DNA of 64,000 nt from Metellina segmentata (GCA_947359465.1 OX375877.1:75590698-75654697); one strand, 5' to 3'; counted from the stretch's first letter, positions 45,160 to 56,026 are shown. Made by a program: numbers and translations. The notes: a model not told the origin generated them from the letters alone.

Positions 45160-45958
45160 CACAGTCCAGTCACATTAATGTGACCACCACCTACTTTCGA
45201 CGTCAACGTGAAATAACCAATCACAACAGGAAGGTGGCAGCACATTGCAGTGGAGTGTATATAAATTTATCCGACGTCTAAAAGGGTAAGGGTATCCAAA
45301 GGGTTTCGGACCAAGGGTGGAAGCATTTCGGAAACGGCTAATTTTGTGAACTGTACACGGCAAAATGGCACTATCCAAAATCAGCGGCTTGGCACATGTG
45401 GTGCACCACGGGCTATAGATGACAGAGGCGAACGAAGACTACAGAGATGCGTTCGGGAGAATAGACGTGCAGCTGTTGAGCAACTGACCGCACAGATGAA
45501 CCAAGGGGCTACCAAGAGTGTATCCTCAACAACGGTTCAGCGAACGTTGCTGCGCATGGGCCTCCGCAGCAGACGCCTGGTTAATGCACCTATGCTGACT
45601 ACTGTTCATCGGCGACGAAGGCTGGAATTTGCACGCCAGTACCGCAACTGGACGTCCACAGAGTGGCGACAGGTGGCTTTTCCTGATGAATCACGTTTTA
45701 TGCTCCATCGGACAGATGGACGTTGGCGTATACGGCGTGAAACGTCTGAAAGCAAACTCCCTGCAACAATTGCCGGAAGGATCCAGGCTGGAGGAGGGAG
45801 CATTATGGTTTGGGGAATGTTTTCCTGCCATTCACTGGGTGCACTCATCATCAGAAACCTAATTGACTCTCTTCCTGCACGTCTCGCAGCGGTCCGCTCT
45901 GCCAAAGGTAGTTATTCTGGCTTTTGACAGGTGGTCACATTAATGTGACTGGACTGTG
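45160..45958 (+). mobile_element. Tc1-like element, deleted copy 3
   Basis: It has the same CACAGTCCAGTCACATTAAT ends, bounded by TA at 45158-45159 and 45959-45960. It is 799 bp long and lies 110 bp after the gene B domain 3 exon. Confidence 0.92.
45280..45927 (+). pseudogene. Truncated Tc1-like transposase
   Basis: The N-terminus is damaged by a deletion near 45265-45350. An open frame of 193 codons then runs to the usual C-terminus. It keeps the first catalytic aspartate (VAFPDESRF) and continues further than the other copies, through GGGSIMVWGMFSCHSLGALI. It then jumps to the last 30 or so residues (RNLIDSLPARLAAVRS). The second aspartate and final glutamate are missing. The breakpoint differs from the copies at 3.6 and 28.1 kb. 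Confidence 0.88.
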
Positions 45959-46508
45959 TATTTTATAAAAGAAGTTTCAAACGAAACATGATTGTGTAGT
46001 GGTCAACTTTGATAAATGAGGTGTTTTGTCGAAGTTTCTTTTATCAAATTTAACCTCCTCATCCAATATTTGATAAAAGATTTATGTTTGTGCTCTTTCT
46101 ATACTGCAGTTTCAATCGCTGAAGACTGCATACATACTTTGTGATTTGATCAAATAAATTAAAAAAAACGGTCGGGGCTGTGTCGGGACACGGTCGATAG
46201 GCTTAAGGCGTAAAGAGCGTCAGTGAGATCATATGGTGAATGAGAGTGATATAAATTAGTATAAGACAAATTAGTACAAGTGTTTTAATTTCACACGTCA
46301 AATGTTCATCGTTAATGTGAGTGACAGAGCGCATTTTCGTGACTCAACTTTGCGCTACGATTGCATCAGCCGATGACGTCATCATAAAATCTATGAGCAT
46401 TAATAACATTATTTGTTTAATGCTCTTTTCAACGCGATATTGTCCGTTAGTGTATCATTTATATTTTTTAAATTATTAAATTTTTCGTCCTTGCGCTTTT
46501 TGTAACAT

Positions 46509-46820
46509 TTGAAAATTAATTGTGGTACTCCGTTTTCGAAAGATAAGACGCATTCTACGTCAAAAATGAGCAATAGGTGGTTAGTGGGTGCTACAAAGAT
46601 GATAATATGTGAATATCAGAGATTAAAATTTCTCCGTGGTGCCAGACTTGCTGACTACAAAAACAGAAACAAGTGGTTGAATGCTTATAAAGAAATAGAA
46701 AATGTTTTTAAAGAAAATGGATTTCAGTGCACCACTGGAGAGGTGAAAATAAGACTTAGCAGGTTGAAGAGCTTGTACCAAGTGGAAAATTTGAAAGTCA
46801 ATCATACCGTTACCATTTAG
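46509..46820 (+). CDS. Myb/SANT-like DNA-binding protein fragment
   Basis: The 103-codon frame has an in-frame ATG at 46566 that suits the domain better than the first one. It reads WLVGATKMIICEYQRLKF, then WLNAYKEIENVFKENGFQCT, then VKIRLSRLKSLYQ. This is the trihelical Myb/SANT-like (Myb_DNA-bind_4 type) pattern of tryptophan or aromatic residues at helix ends. Such domains occur in host regulators and as the accessory protein of PIF/Harbinger transposons. No downstream acidic or coiled-coil region is present, so it is probably a mobile-element-derived fragment. Expression is unknown. Confidence 0.5.
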   Translation: MKINCGTPFSKDKTHSTSKMSNRWLVGATKMIICEYQRLKFLRGARLADYKNRNKWLNAYKEIENVFKENGFQCTTGEVKIRLSRLKSLYQVENLKVNHTVTI

Positions 46821-47427
46821 ATCACATCATCATTTACAGAACAGCATGTTTTAAGAGAGTTGGTATTTACTTTTCATTTTTAACATATTTCTATACTTGA
46901 AACAAGATGAGGACTGCTTTCATTGGTTGAGGAACATTTGAAAGAAGCTTCCCGCAGTGATTGGTTTCACTCATATAGAACACCCGACAAAAACGTATAG
47001 GGGATAACTTTAAAAAATTACGAAGTATGAACACGCGAACAAAACTAAAAGCGGAAACGCTTTATTTTGTTAAAAAATCGGGCATTAATATGCTTAGTCC
47101 GATAAAAAAGATCCATGGAAACGTATGCAGTATTTATAAATCTGTTCCAAGGAGAGGTTAGGGTAGGTAGTGAATTTACATCGTTCTGGAGAAACACAAC
47201 GTGTTGTATCGAAGGTAAAAAAATTGTATTTTGAATTTTCTAATTTTTTCTATCAAAGTTAGAGGGATTTGCTGCTACTCATGTTGAACGAGAGGTATTT
47301 TGCTAACTATTTTTTATTTCAGTGGAGGCTATTTTCGTTTTACACAATATGAGAAATTGAAAATTGTTAACCTCTTCCATTGTCCGTTGGTACTACACCC
47401 ACTCCATACCTAGGTACCGGGGGTGTT
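46821..47427. other. Non-coding spacer
   Basis: No supported gene or repeat boundary. AT-rich. Confidence 0.4.
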
Positions 47428-48391
47428 GTACACCAGTCAAAAAAGAACGACTCACCCGATCTCAAATGCACAATTTACATCGCAGAACATAACGGAAGGT
47501 AGCAATCAATAGGGATTAATGTTTTCTACAAATATCAATATTTAAAATTTGTCTAAGGGGCCGTCTTCATATTAAATTGGGCGCTTGCTCCTATAATTTC
47601 AATACGAACTCCCGTCTTTTATCACAAATTTGGATTATTCACAAAATTTCATGCTGATTTGCTGAATAAATAATGTTAAACGGCATATATAACGGCATAA
47701 CATAATGTAAATTGACCGAGAAAATCCATAAAAACCATTGAGGGAGGGTATAAATTTTCGGAGTTCAATCATATTATAAATATTAATAAAGACGAGTAGT
47801 GGCCGTCGCAGTCAATGATCTGTTGCAGCCGCCTTGGTATGGAGTACATTTAGATGGGTGACAAAGTCAGAATCCATTCTAATTGAATCCCAGGATCTGT
47901 TGGCAGAAATTTTTGTTTCCACTTTGTGAACAATCCCCACTAACGATAATAATCTTTTGCAAACAGTCTCCTTGCGCTACTAATTATGCACGTAATGAGC
48001 TGAAATTTGGAATTGCAATGTTTCAGTAACAGTTGAATCACATGGTGTCCAAATTTTGACCATATTTCTAATCATAATTTCTATGAATATTAATTTCATA
48101 ATTGATAAAAAATAGTAAATTTAGTTTGATAATTAAAATGATTATTAACTTCTTTTTTATTTCCGCCTAAAATTGTGTGTAGAATCCGAATTTGTGATAA
48201 AAGATGGGGGTTGGTATTGAAATTATCGGAGCAAGCACCCAATTTAATATGAAGACAGCCCCTTAGATAAATTTTAAATATTGATATTTGCGGAAAACAT
48301 TAATCCCTATCGATTGCTACCTTCCGTTTTGTTCTGTGATGTAAATCGTGCAATTTCGATCGGGTGAGTGTTTTTTTTTTGACGGGTGTAC
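47428..48391. mobile_element. Non-autonomous element with about 200-bp TIRs
   Basis: Left arm 47428-47640 and right arm 48178-48391 are inverted copies of each other. Both ends begin GTACACC, and shared inner blocks include GGAAGGTAGCAATC, TAGGGATTAATG and AATTGGGYGCTTGCTCC on the left and its complement on the right. The 500-bp interior has no open gene. The left end is preceded by CCTAGGTACCGGGGGTGTT. A target duplication was not resolved, so the superfamily is open. Confidence 0.75.
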
Positions 48392-48530
48392 CTAAGGACT
48401 AGTCTAGAACGCGGAGAAAGAAACTTTTAAACTTTTTTTTCAAAACTTTTATTAAACAAACAGCTGAATAATCCCGGCGTTGCTCGGGTTTCAAATATGA
48501 CCGCGACATTTCCCTGTGTTAATTTAAATA

Positions 48531-50033
48531 CAGGGTGGTCCCGAATTCATGGTACAAACTTTAATGGTAGGTACAGGACATTGTAACAATGATTTATTGT
48601 ATAGGAATGTATAGTCGCAAGTGACGCGGTGAGGCGTAAACAGGGGAAATAAAAGGAAAGAGAAATGGAGTGATCGGTTGGTATCATTGCCGGTAGAGGG
48701 CAGTAGATGTCTAGCCGCTGTTGAACATGATGCATCGCAGTAGGGAAAAGCGCCATTCACAATTGTGCTGCCGTAGACGATGGGTGACTTTACGTATGCA
48801 GAAAAATCAGACATGCATTACATGTACGGCCGTGCAAATGGTAACGGCAGAGCTGCGTTACGAATGTATCGCGCGGAGTATCCTGATCGACGAATGCCGG
48901 ATCATAGAATTTTTCAACGGTTACATCGTCAACTTTGTGAAACAGGTGCGTTCGACGTCAACAGACATGGCGCTGGTCGAGTAAGAGCTGTACGCACTCC
49001 AAGGCTGGAAGAAAGCATCTTGAACATTGTGGCTGATAGACCCGAGTCAAGCACAAGAACTGTTGCGCGTGACGTAGGTGTGAGTCATCAGACTGTATGC
49101 AGAGTGTTAAACGAAAATCGCTTACACCCCTTCCATTTTCAGAAAGTACAAGCATTGAATCCGGCAGATTATCCTCGCCGCGTGAACTTCTGCCTGTGGG
49201 TGATGCAGCAATGTGCGTTGCAGCCGGATTTCGTAGATTATGTGCTATTTACAGATGAAGCGACATTTTCACGCGAGGGTGTCTTTAATGCGCACAATTC
49301 CCATGTGTGGGCAACCGATAATCCACATGCAACGCGTCGACATGCGTTTCAACAACGTTTCAGTATTAATGTGTGGGCTGGTATTGTGAACGACTTTTTG
49401 ATTGGCCCATACTTACTACCCACGCGGCTCACTGGCGGAAGCTATCTTATTTTTCTGAAAGAAGTGTTACCACAACTGCTGCATGATGTTCCGATCGCCA
49501 TTCGTAACCGCATGTGGTTTCAGCACGATGGGGCGCCAGCACACTTCAGCATTGATGTACGGAATTACCTGAATGCCACGTTTGGTACTCGATGGATTGG
49601 GCGTGGTGGACCAGTCCCTTGGCCACCCCGATCTCCCGATTTATCGAGCCTCGATTACTTTTTATGGGGACATCTAAAGCATCTTGTTTATGAGACTCCA
49701 GTTGACTCAGATGAGGATCTCGTCGCTCGCTTATCTGTAGCTGCTGCAGGTGTGCGTGAAATACCAGGCATCTTTGAACGTGTACGCCAATCGCTCCACC
49801 GACGCTGTCAAGCATGTATCGATACTGGTGGACGCAATTTTAAACAATTACTGTAAACATGACACTTGTCAACAACGCTTTCAATAAAATCTTTGTTTTT
49901 CCTTTCGGCCGTTATTTCCCCTGTTTTCGCCTCACCGCGTCACTTGCGACTATACATTCCTATACAATAAATCATTGTTACAATGTCCTGTACCTACCAT
50001 TAAAGTTTGTACCATGAATTCGGAACCACCCTG
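48531..50033 (+). mobile_element. Complete DD41D mariner-like element
   Basis: The element is 1,503 bp. It has 122-bp terminal inverted repeats (48531-48652 and 49912-50033) differing at only two positions, CAG...CTG outermost, and a TA duplication at 48529-48530 and 50034-50035. One uninterrupted transposase gene lies between them, followed by AATAAA at about 49882. Near-identical TIRs and the intact gene indicate recent transposition. A second, broken copy lies at 1-745. Confidence 0.95.
48780..49856 (+). CDS. Mariner-like DD41D transposase, intact
   Basis: The 358-residue protein has all parts of a working enzyme. An N-terminal helix-turn-helix region (about 1-60, DUF4817-like) is followed by a second DNA-binding region (about 70-115, with VARDVGVSHQTVCRVL). 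The DDE/D catalytic core has D159 (LFTDEATF), D250 (FQHDGAPAH) and D292 (SPDLSSLDYFLWG). D250 and D292 are separated by 41 residues, so the signature is DD41D, the spacing reported for the rosa-type mariner group. The enzyme would cut at the 122-bp TIRs and insert at TA. The length is typical, and no stop or frameshift is seen. The start at 48780 gives the expected MGDFTYAEK opening, shared with the copy at window start. Confidence 0.93.
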   Translation: MGDFTYAEKSDMHYMYGRANGNGRAALRMYRAEYPDRRMPDHRIFQRLHRQLCETGAFDVNRHGAGRVRAVRTPRLEESILNIVADRPESSTRTVARDVGVSHQTVCRVLNENRLHPFHFQKVQALNPADYPRRVNFCLWVMQQCALQPDFVDYVLFTDEATFSREGVFNAHNSHVWATDNPHATRRHAFQQRFSINVWAGIVNDFLIGPYLLPTRLTGGSYLIFLKEVLPQLLHDVPIAIRNRMWFQHDGAPAHFSIDVRNYLNATFGTRWIGRGGPVPWPPRSPDLSSLDYFLWGHLKHLVYETPVDSDEDLVARLSVAAAGVREIPGIFERVRQSLHRRCQACIDTGGRNFKQLL

Positions 50034-50083
50034 TATACAAATCCTGTTAAACGTGTTTCCTTGTCCATGTCCATTTATTTCAG

Positions 50084-50206
50084 GTAAACAAACATTAGAT
50101 TTTAAATTGGGGCTTCGAGGGACAATTTTCATGACCATAGATTGGTCAGAAGACCAGAAAGCCTATGTTTTCCACAATGTTCTAAAGTATAAGTATACCA
50201 AATATC
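50084..50206 (+). CDS. Candidate exon of unknown gene, phase 1-1
   Basis: A strong acceptor (pyrimidine-rich CCATGTCCATTTATTTCAG) and a GTGAGT donor bound 123 nt that are open in the phase used by all gene B exons. In that frame it reads KQTLDFKLGLRGTIFMTIDW and then SEDQKAYVFHNVLKYKY. It has no cysteines and no known domain. It could be a later gene B exon, an exon of another gene, or chance. No transcript evidence is available. Confidence 0.3.
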
Positions 50207-50319
50207 GTGAGTATTGGTCAAACGGTGTAGATTTGTATACAGAATATACACACATACACACATCCTTTTTAATATACCCTACCCTACAATAATGGACCGG
50301 AGACCAGCGAATTTGCATA

Positions 50320-50783
50320 AAATCCGACTACTTTTTAGGGGGTGTTTTTCGTGGTATAGCCTGGGACCTTCGCATGTTGTTCCTGGTAAATTCAACGCTG
50401 ACGCCAACATGAACATTTTGGACAATCAGGTTCTTCTTACGCTCTGGCAATTTTATGGAATGGGCGAATGTTACTTCCAGGACGACAACGCTCCATGTCA
50501 TGTTGCAGCCTCTGTCAAGCAATGGTATCAAGATATGGATGTAAAACGTCTTCCCTGGCATGCGTAGAGTCCCGACCTAAACCCCATAGAACATTTGTGG
50601 AACTAGTTAGAGCGACGCTTACGGGCCAGGGAACCACGTTCGAAATCTACAGCTGAGCTGGCGACATTCTTGCAGCAGGAATGGACACAAATACCCATAG
50701 CTGTGTATTTAAACCTTGTTGAAAGTAAGCCCAGAAGGGTTTCTAGTATAATTGCAGCACGTGGGGAACCATCCCTCTGTTAA
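50320..50783 (+). pseudogene. C-terminal relic of a Tc1-like DD34E transposase
   Basis: The frame reads a catalytic second-aspartate motif (CYFQDDNAPCHV) and SPDLNPIEHLW, with 34 residues between D and E, then the C-terminal ELATFLQQEWTQIP and a closing stop near 50781. In-frame TAG codons interrupt it at about 50565 and just after the HLWN. The first aspartate and the DNA-binding region are absent. It is a different family from the DD41D element beside it. Confidence 0.82.
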
Positions 50784-51049
50784 AGCATGTATTATTTTCA
50801 TTATAACATCACATCTTGCTATCCGATCCATTATTGTAAGGTAGTGTATATAGATTATAAGAAGAATTGTATCCTCCAAAAATTGAGATTGGATTATTTA
50901 CAAAATTGTAAAATATCAAGTGCCTAGGCAAAAATAATATCAAAAGGCATAGATTTGACTTAAAAGCTTCAGACTTAAATATTACTACAAAATCACAACT
51001 CAGTGAAATTTTTTTTCACAATCTCAATCATGTCAGACTTCTTTATTGA

Positions 51050-51380
51050 CAACTAGCCACTGCGCGGCCAGCACGGCGTTGACCGTGAAAGTACTTTTCG
51101 TGGGGTCAGGTGTGACCACTGCTCGCTAACCCCCGGTGATTGCTACCAATTCGCGAATGGGAATTCGTATCCTATGGAATTTCAGCCATCACAGGCAACG
51201 CCGTGAGGGCCTCGTCATTGTCAAATGCGGGAAAATTCGAATTGCGAAAAGATCCAATCAGCGTGACTTCATAATCTCTTGATAAAATATAAATATATAA
51301 TTTATAAATTATTTATTAAAAGAAAATCAGACGTATAAGGTATCTCTCTGGTGTAAAAATTTTTTCCACAGATTTCTATA
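51050..51380. other. Spacer, unrecognised GC-richer block
   Basis: A GC-richer stretch at about 51058-51250 has no supported gene. It may be part of an unrecognised repeat, since its composition differs sharply from the AT-rich flanks. Confidence 0.35.
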
Positions 51381-51382
51381 CT

Positions 51383-51510
51383 ACCAATGTGCCAATACTA
51401 CCTCTTTGAAGGATATTGCTGCAAAATTTAGACAGGCTTTGTGCGCTCTCGAATGTAAGGGACCCACTGCAAAATTATGGCTGCAATACTTTCGTATGAT
51501 AACACTCCTT
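51383..51510 (+). pseudogene. Inverted partial copy of the FRQALCALEC gene relic
   Basis: These roughly 125 bases are almost identical to the reverse complement of 53355-53475. They share GGATATTGCTGCAAAATTTA and CTTTGTGCGCTCTCGAATGT. The plus strand reads AKFRQALCALECKGPTAKLW-like text. It is an inverted duplicate of part of the gene fragment that lies 2 kb away. Confidence 0.85.
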
Positions 51511-51589
51511 GATGTCGTTGCCTAACCTACTTTGAATTCGGTGGTAGCACTGATAAGAGTGATAACATCCAACATCGTCCTGCAAGATT

Positions 51590-53610
51590 TATTTTTCTGC
51601 TGAACACTGATTTTGCAAATAGGTTATTGTCCAAGGATGGTTTGAATAGTTAATGTCACCTGTGTATAACGTTTTCAGAATTTGTTCTCCAGCTACAGTT
51701 ATATCATCGTGACGGCTGTGTGGATTCATGAATGCTTCAATGACTCCCTTCCTTTCATGAAATTTGTTGAATGTGCTGCACAATTTAATCTTGCCTTGAC
51801 CAATGACCGTATCGCATCCACTAAATGCATGGATGAACAGGGTACTGCCGGGGTCAAACTTAAATGATTTAGTTCAGTAAAACCCACACATCACCAGCAC
51901 TACCTCTTCGAGCCTTAAAATAAAACAAATTGCTGAAGGACTGTCCTAACGCTGTCATCAGCACAAGCAGATCGATATCCTCTCCAACTATAACAATCTC
52001 TTCAAGTTCCTTGGCCTTCGAAATGGCAGTGTTGACAATTAGTAAGTCGGCATCCTCTTGAGCCTGCTTGACTTCAATGTCAAACTCTTCAAAATTTGTG
52101 CTTAGAAGTTTGATCAGACGACTTGTTTTGATTATTTGCCAAAAATCTTTCTTGAGGGATTTGATTGATCATATTGGATTCAAACATTACTTCAAGGGAA
52201 GAGTGCATCTTCATTCTTCGCAATCGTTCAGATCTTTTGTTGCTAGTACGTGCAGGATATCCATAAAGTTCAACCATAATCTGAGATCCATAATGTATTT
52301 TTAGAAATGAAGAACAACTCTGAGATATGGATACAATGGAAGCGCATTGTTAGGCCAAATAACTTTATGTAGGAGATATACCCCATCTACAACAGCTAGC
52401 GCTTTCTTCTCTACCATTTCATTGCTGTTGATTGGTGTGAAAGTTTTGTATAGAGAAGATTTATTACCTTTTCACATACCTTCTTCGAAAAAAAGCGACA
52501 TCAGGTTGGGTGCAAGTTCATATCAAAAAAATACTTTCAAGTCTTCATCAGACTGTTTTTAAAAGCACAATCTTTGGAAAAGTGTAAGTGCATCAATAGC
52601 AATTACTTTTAGGGATCCTACTTTAAAACGTTTAACCAGATGCTAGGGTTATCACCTTGTGCTTCCTTTTGAAAGTCACATTTTTAAAATTGTCATAAGC
52701 GACCATTTTCGTAACCATTTCCATGCCAACTTCTTGGTCCAAATGACAGTTAGCATCTGTCCCTCCAAGAATACCACTGCTTGAAGACTTTATACTGTCA
52801 GTGTCTGAAGTGTGTGTGTGGGGTGGGGGGGGGGGGGTGAAACGGAAGTGTCGGGGGGGGTGAAAGCCATTCTAGCAGTTTAATTGAGTCACTTCTATCT
52901 TTGTCGATACGAGAACTTCGCATGTCCGCATGTTGGTCTGATGTTTCATAATGTGTGTCACAGAAATTTTCAATTTCATCACAAACGTTCTGCATGACTA
53001 TCATTACCGAAGTCCATTTTGCTATAAAGTTGTCTGAAAATATCTTCTCTCACGTGTAATCCTTCCACAGGATTTCATATTTTTCATATGTGTTTTCTCA
53101 ATCGTTTGATCTGACCAAATTCCACACCAGTATTTCTTAGAGCGTCTTATGGTAAACTTCCAGTTAGTGGTAAAATCGTGAAATTCAGTTGGGTCCATTA
53201 ACTGTCCTAGTTTCAACACGTACTGGAGGTAGAAGTGCGCACTTTTAGTGTATAAGAAATGTCCAGCTGCTTGGAAAAATGGTAGTGATTTTTGAACGGT
53301 GTCAAGATGAAGCTTCCAGTTGCCTGTACGCTCAGTTTCGATAAACTGTTTATGGAGTGTTATCATACGAAAGTATTGAAGCCATAATTTTGCAGTGGGT
53401 CTCTTACATTCGAGAGCGCACAAAGCCTGTCTAAATTTTGCAACAATATCCTTCAGAGAGGTAGTATTGTCACAGACTGTGAATATAATGGCTTGATCAC
53501 ATGTATTAATCACAGTTGCAAGTTCAGAACGCTCACAATCAGTAACTTCAATTATTGTTGAGAAAGAATGCCGACTTTCAAGAAACTGTAACGCCGCCTG
53601 CTATACAAAA
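51590..53610 (-). pseudogene. Relic of a dispersed uncharacterised gene family
   Basis: Read from right to left, 53513-53022 is open for 163 codons: AKFRQALCALECKRPTAKLW, ERTGNWKLHLDTVQ, AAGHFLYTKSAHFYLQYV, and FTIRRSKKYWCGIWSDQTIE. Then 53004-52880 gives NVCDEIENFCDTHYETSDQH followed by ADMRSSRIDKD. At 52080-51930 there is AQEDADLLIVNTAISKAKEL and VIVGEDIDLLVLMTALGQ. From memory these blocks occur, in this order, in multi-copy uncharacterised genes of insects and cnidarians. The DADxLIV and GxDxDLLVL motifs resemble PIN/FEN-type nuclease active sites. Many stops and frameshifts lie between the blocks, so this is a pseudogene. Confidence 0.65.
52800..52865. repeat. GT/G-rich low-complexity run
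   Basis: Short (GT)n is followed by long G runs broken by single T or A bases. It produces proline- and histidine-rich artefacts in the minus-strand frame. Confidence 0.9.
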
Positions 53611-55412
53611 AGTTTTAACTATGAAAATTGTATGAAATTAAATCCTCTTCAAATTTTATATAAGAAAAGTATCGCTAAATTTAACTATTTCTGAGATATA
53701 TTGAAAAAACACCAAAAAGTAGTAAATTTTCGTGGTTTTTCCGGGGTCGGCCATGTTGGATAACTTGATTTTTCATATTCATGTTGGCACCAATACAAGT
53801 ATACCATATACAATACCATTATACAAGTACAAAAAATATTCTACCCCATCTTTTGCAAGGTATCTATTGACTGGACTAATAGTAGACATAAATCACAGCG
53901 ACAGATCTAGTACTTTTTTAACATGTCACTTTTGTGAGTGCATTAAAAAAATGTGAAAAACCTTTCACAAACAACCTTCTCCAAGTACAAAACTGGTAAA
54001 AGTAACAGGAAACTGAAGTTGTTTTTATCGTTTCTGACTGGTCCTGCCAACGCTGTGGAGGCTGGTAACTTGCAAATTAAGTCGGTTTCTTCAATCTCGT
54101 ACTCAGCACTACTGGTGCCATAAATTTAGGTTCACCATCTCCTTCCGAAATCTTTTCAAAGTATGTTGTATGAAGTTAAGTCAATCTTAGAAGTTATTAT
54201 TGCGTACAAAATGAAAATCAGATATTCTTCCTCTTTCAGTTGGGATAATGCAATCACCAACAGCTGAAGCATTCACATCCAACAACCTTTGATCTTGCTC
54301 CTGCACAAACTGCTAATCAATGATTTGCTGAAGATAGGTGTCAGAATTTTCAGATGCCAAATCAGGCGGAAGTTCTGTATTATCTTTTTCTACGATGAAA
54401 AGTCGAACAGTTGCCTTTTGGGCTTTTTGCAACTGTTTTACATATGCACATACTAAATCATTTTACGCATAAATTATATTAGAGTCTGAAAATTTCAAAG
54501 TAGCTTGAAAACAGATCATTGACGACCCACTGTTGTTCCTAGGGACATCAGAGTTTTTAATCCCTAGGTATGACAGGCAAAAGTGTCCCTTGGTACAACA
54601 GCTGTTCATTTTGAATTCGATCGCCAATATGCGCGGTTAAAGTTGGGTGAATGATCCAAACAAACTATGAATTGGTCTTGAAAAGTAGTATAATTGATTG
54701 TTAAACCGTGTGTGTCTGTAAATTACACTGAAGAATGATGAGAAATCGAGAAAAACAACTTCAAAATCTTACTTTAGGTAGGCAAAAATAGAAAAATGCT
54801 AAATACGACTTATCTGTTGAAGTCACCATCTTCAAACAACATTATTTACAGACGTCCTAGCCCACTGTTACCAACCTGTTCAAACGAAATCCCCCAACTA
54901 TTTTTCACAGCGACTGTCCCTGGGTATGATTGTACCTTAGGTACACCATTCTCCTCCTTTGTATTTCATGTTTGTAAGACATCACGATGTTGGTGCCAAT
55001 GCACTGGACTAGTGTAACAAGATGTAATGCAATGAATTGTGAATTGTAAGGCAACTCAATTGATAATCGTTCTGACAACTTCTATAAAAAATTTTGAAAT
55101 ACTAAAACTTAAGGTCCATTTAGACACATCCAAATCGACATCAAATTTTCGAGATCTGCATTTTCATTTGATGAATTCTCTTTCGTAGAGAACGATTCAA
55201 TACTCATTGATACACACGTGGATCTGTTTTAATATGGGAGGTGGAAAAATCAAATTCCCCAAAATTTCATGGTCAATTCGTCACTTATGGCAATTGGTGA
55301 CAGTTTTGCCCACTTCAATTTCATATTAAAAACAAAGCACACGATAAAAAAAAATGTAATTCAGAAGAAAACTCAATTCATCCCGTATTATATATTTTCC
55401 TTTCCTTTACAG
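53611..55412. other. Spacer with possible further relic text
   Basis: No intact gene. On the minus strand, around 54420-54230, the text KDNTELPPDLASENSDTYLQ and QQFVQEQDQRLLDVNAS could be the N-terminal part of the relic to the left, but this is weak. The remainder is AT-rich with no clear repeat boundary. Confidence 0.35.
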
Positions 55413-55494
55413 AACATCACTTGGAGAGAAGAAAGCACCGCCACCAGTATATGAAGGTTTATAAGATCGCTATTTCTGACTACTTTACATGATG
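55413..55494 (+). CDS. Candidate terminal exon, weak
   Basis: A very good acceptor (ATTTTCCTTTCCTTTACAG) opens a phase 1 frame that reads EHHLERRKHRHQYMKVYKIA if it follows a G, and ends at TGA near 55492. This would suit a terminal exon with a basic His/Arg-rich tail for gene B. It lies 10 kb after the last certain exon. A GT at 55455-55456 offers another ending. Not supported by homology. Confidence 0.2.
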
Positions 55495-55638
55495 AGGAAT
55501 GGACACTACAATCAACAACTGAGCATCTAATTTTATTTATTTGTATACAGATGTAATGTAATATAAAATTTTTTCAGCAAAATTCAATCTATCCTTTGCA
55601 TCTTATATATGATATTCAATCATGTTTGATATACGCTC

Positions 55639-56026
55639 TAGGGATGCGACATCGACAACAAAACATCGATGTTAAATATTAAAACATGAATGTTAATAAC
55701 ACATCGCCCAAAAACCATCGATGTATTTAAACTTTTTTCAATTTTTTAAAACTAGTTTATTAACCACTAACCCGACTACTTTTTTTCACTAACTATAACA
55801 CCAGTTAGGAAAAAACCCTTTCTGATGGGACGGATGTCGCCATCACTGACAAATACTTAATTGCAAGGTTATTTTTATTAACTTTTTTGCTATTATACTT
55901 TTTTAATTCAAAAATAAAACATCGACAATGTAAAAACATCGATGTTAAACTAACATCGGCTTCAATAAATCGATGGTAAATACATCGATGTTTTTATAAA
56001 ACATCGACATCCATGTCGCATCCTTA
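55639..56026. mobile_element. hAT-like MITE rich in ATCGATGT
   Basis: The ends are TAGGGATGCGACATCGACA on the left and TAAGGATGCGACATGGATGT from the right. They are flanked by an 8-bp duplication with one mismatch (ATACGCTC at 55631-55638, ATACGCAC at 56027-56034). Eight-base duplications are the hallmark of hAT elements. The 388-bp interior repeats ACATCGATGTT-type palindromes at both ends, in the position where hAT transposases bind subterminal repeats. No coding sequence. Confidence 0.82.

Noticed and set aside
48958..49155. Minus-strand 65-codon frame, also present at 121-318
   Set aside because: It is conserved only because it is antisense to the transposase in both mariner copies.
53732..53956. 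Plus-strand 74-codon frame
   Set aside because: No family resemblance. It sits in the spacer beside the decayed gene relic and lacks splice or promoter support.
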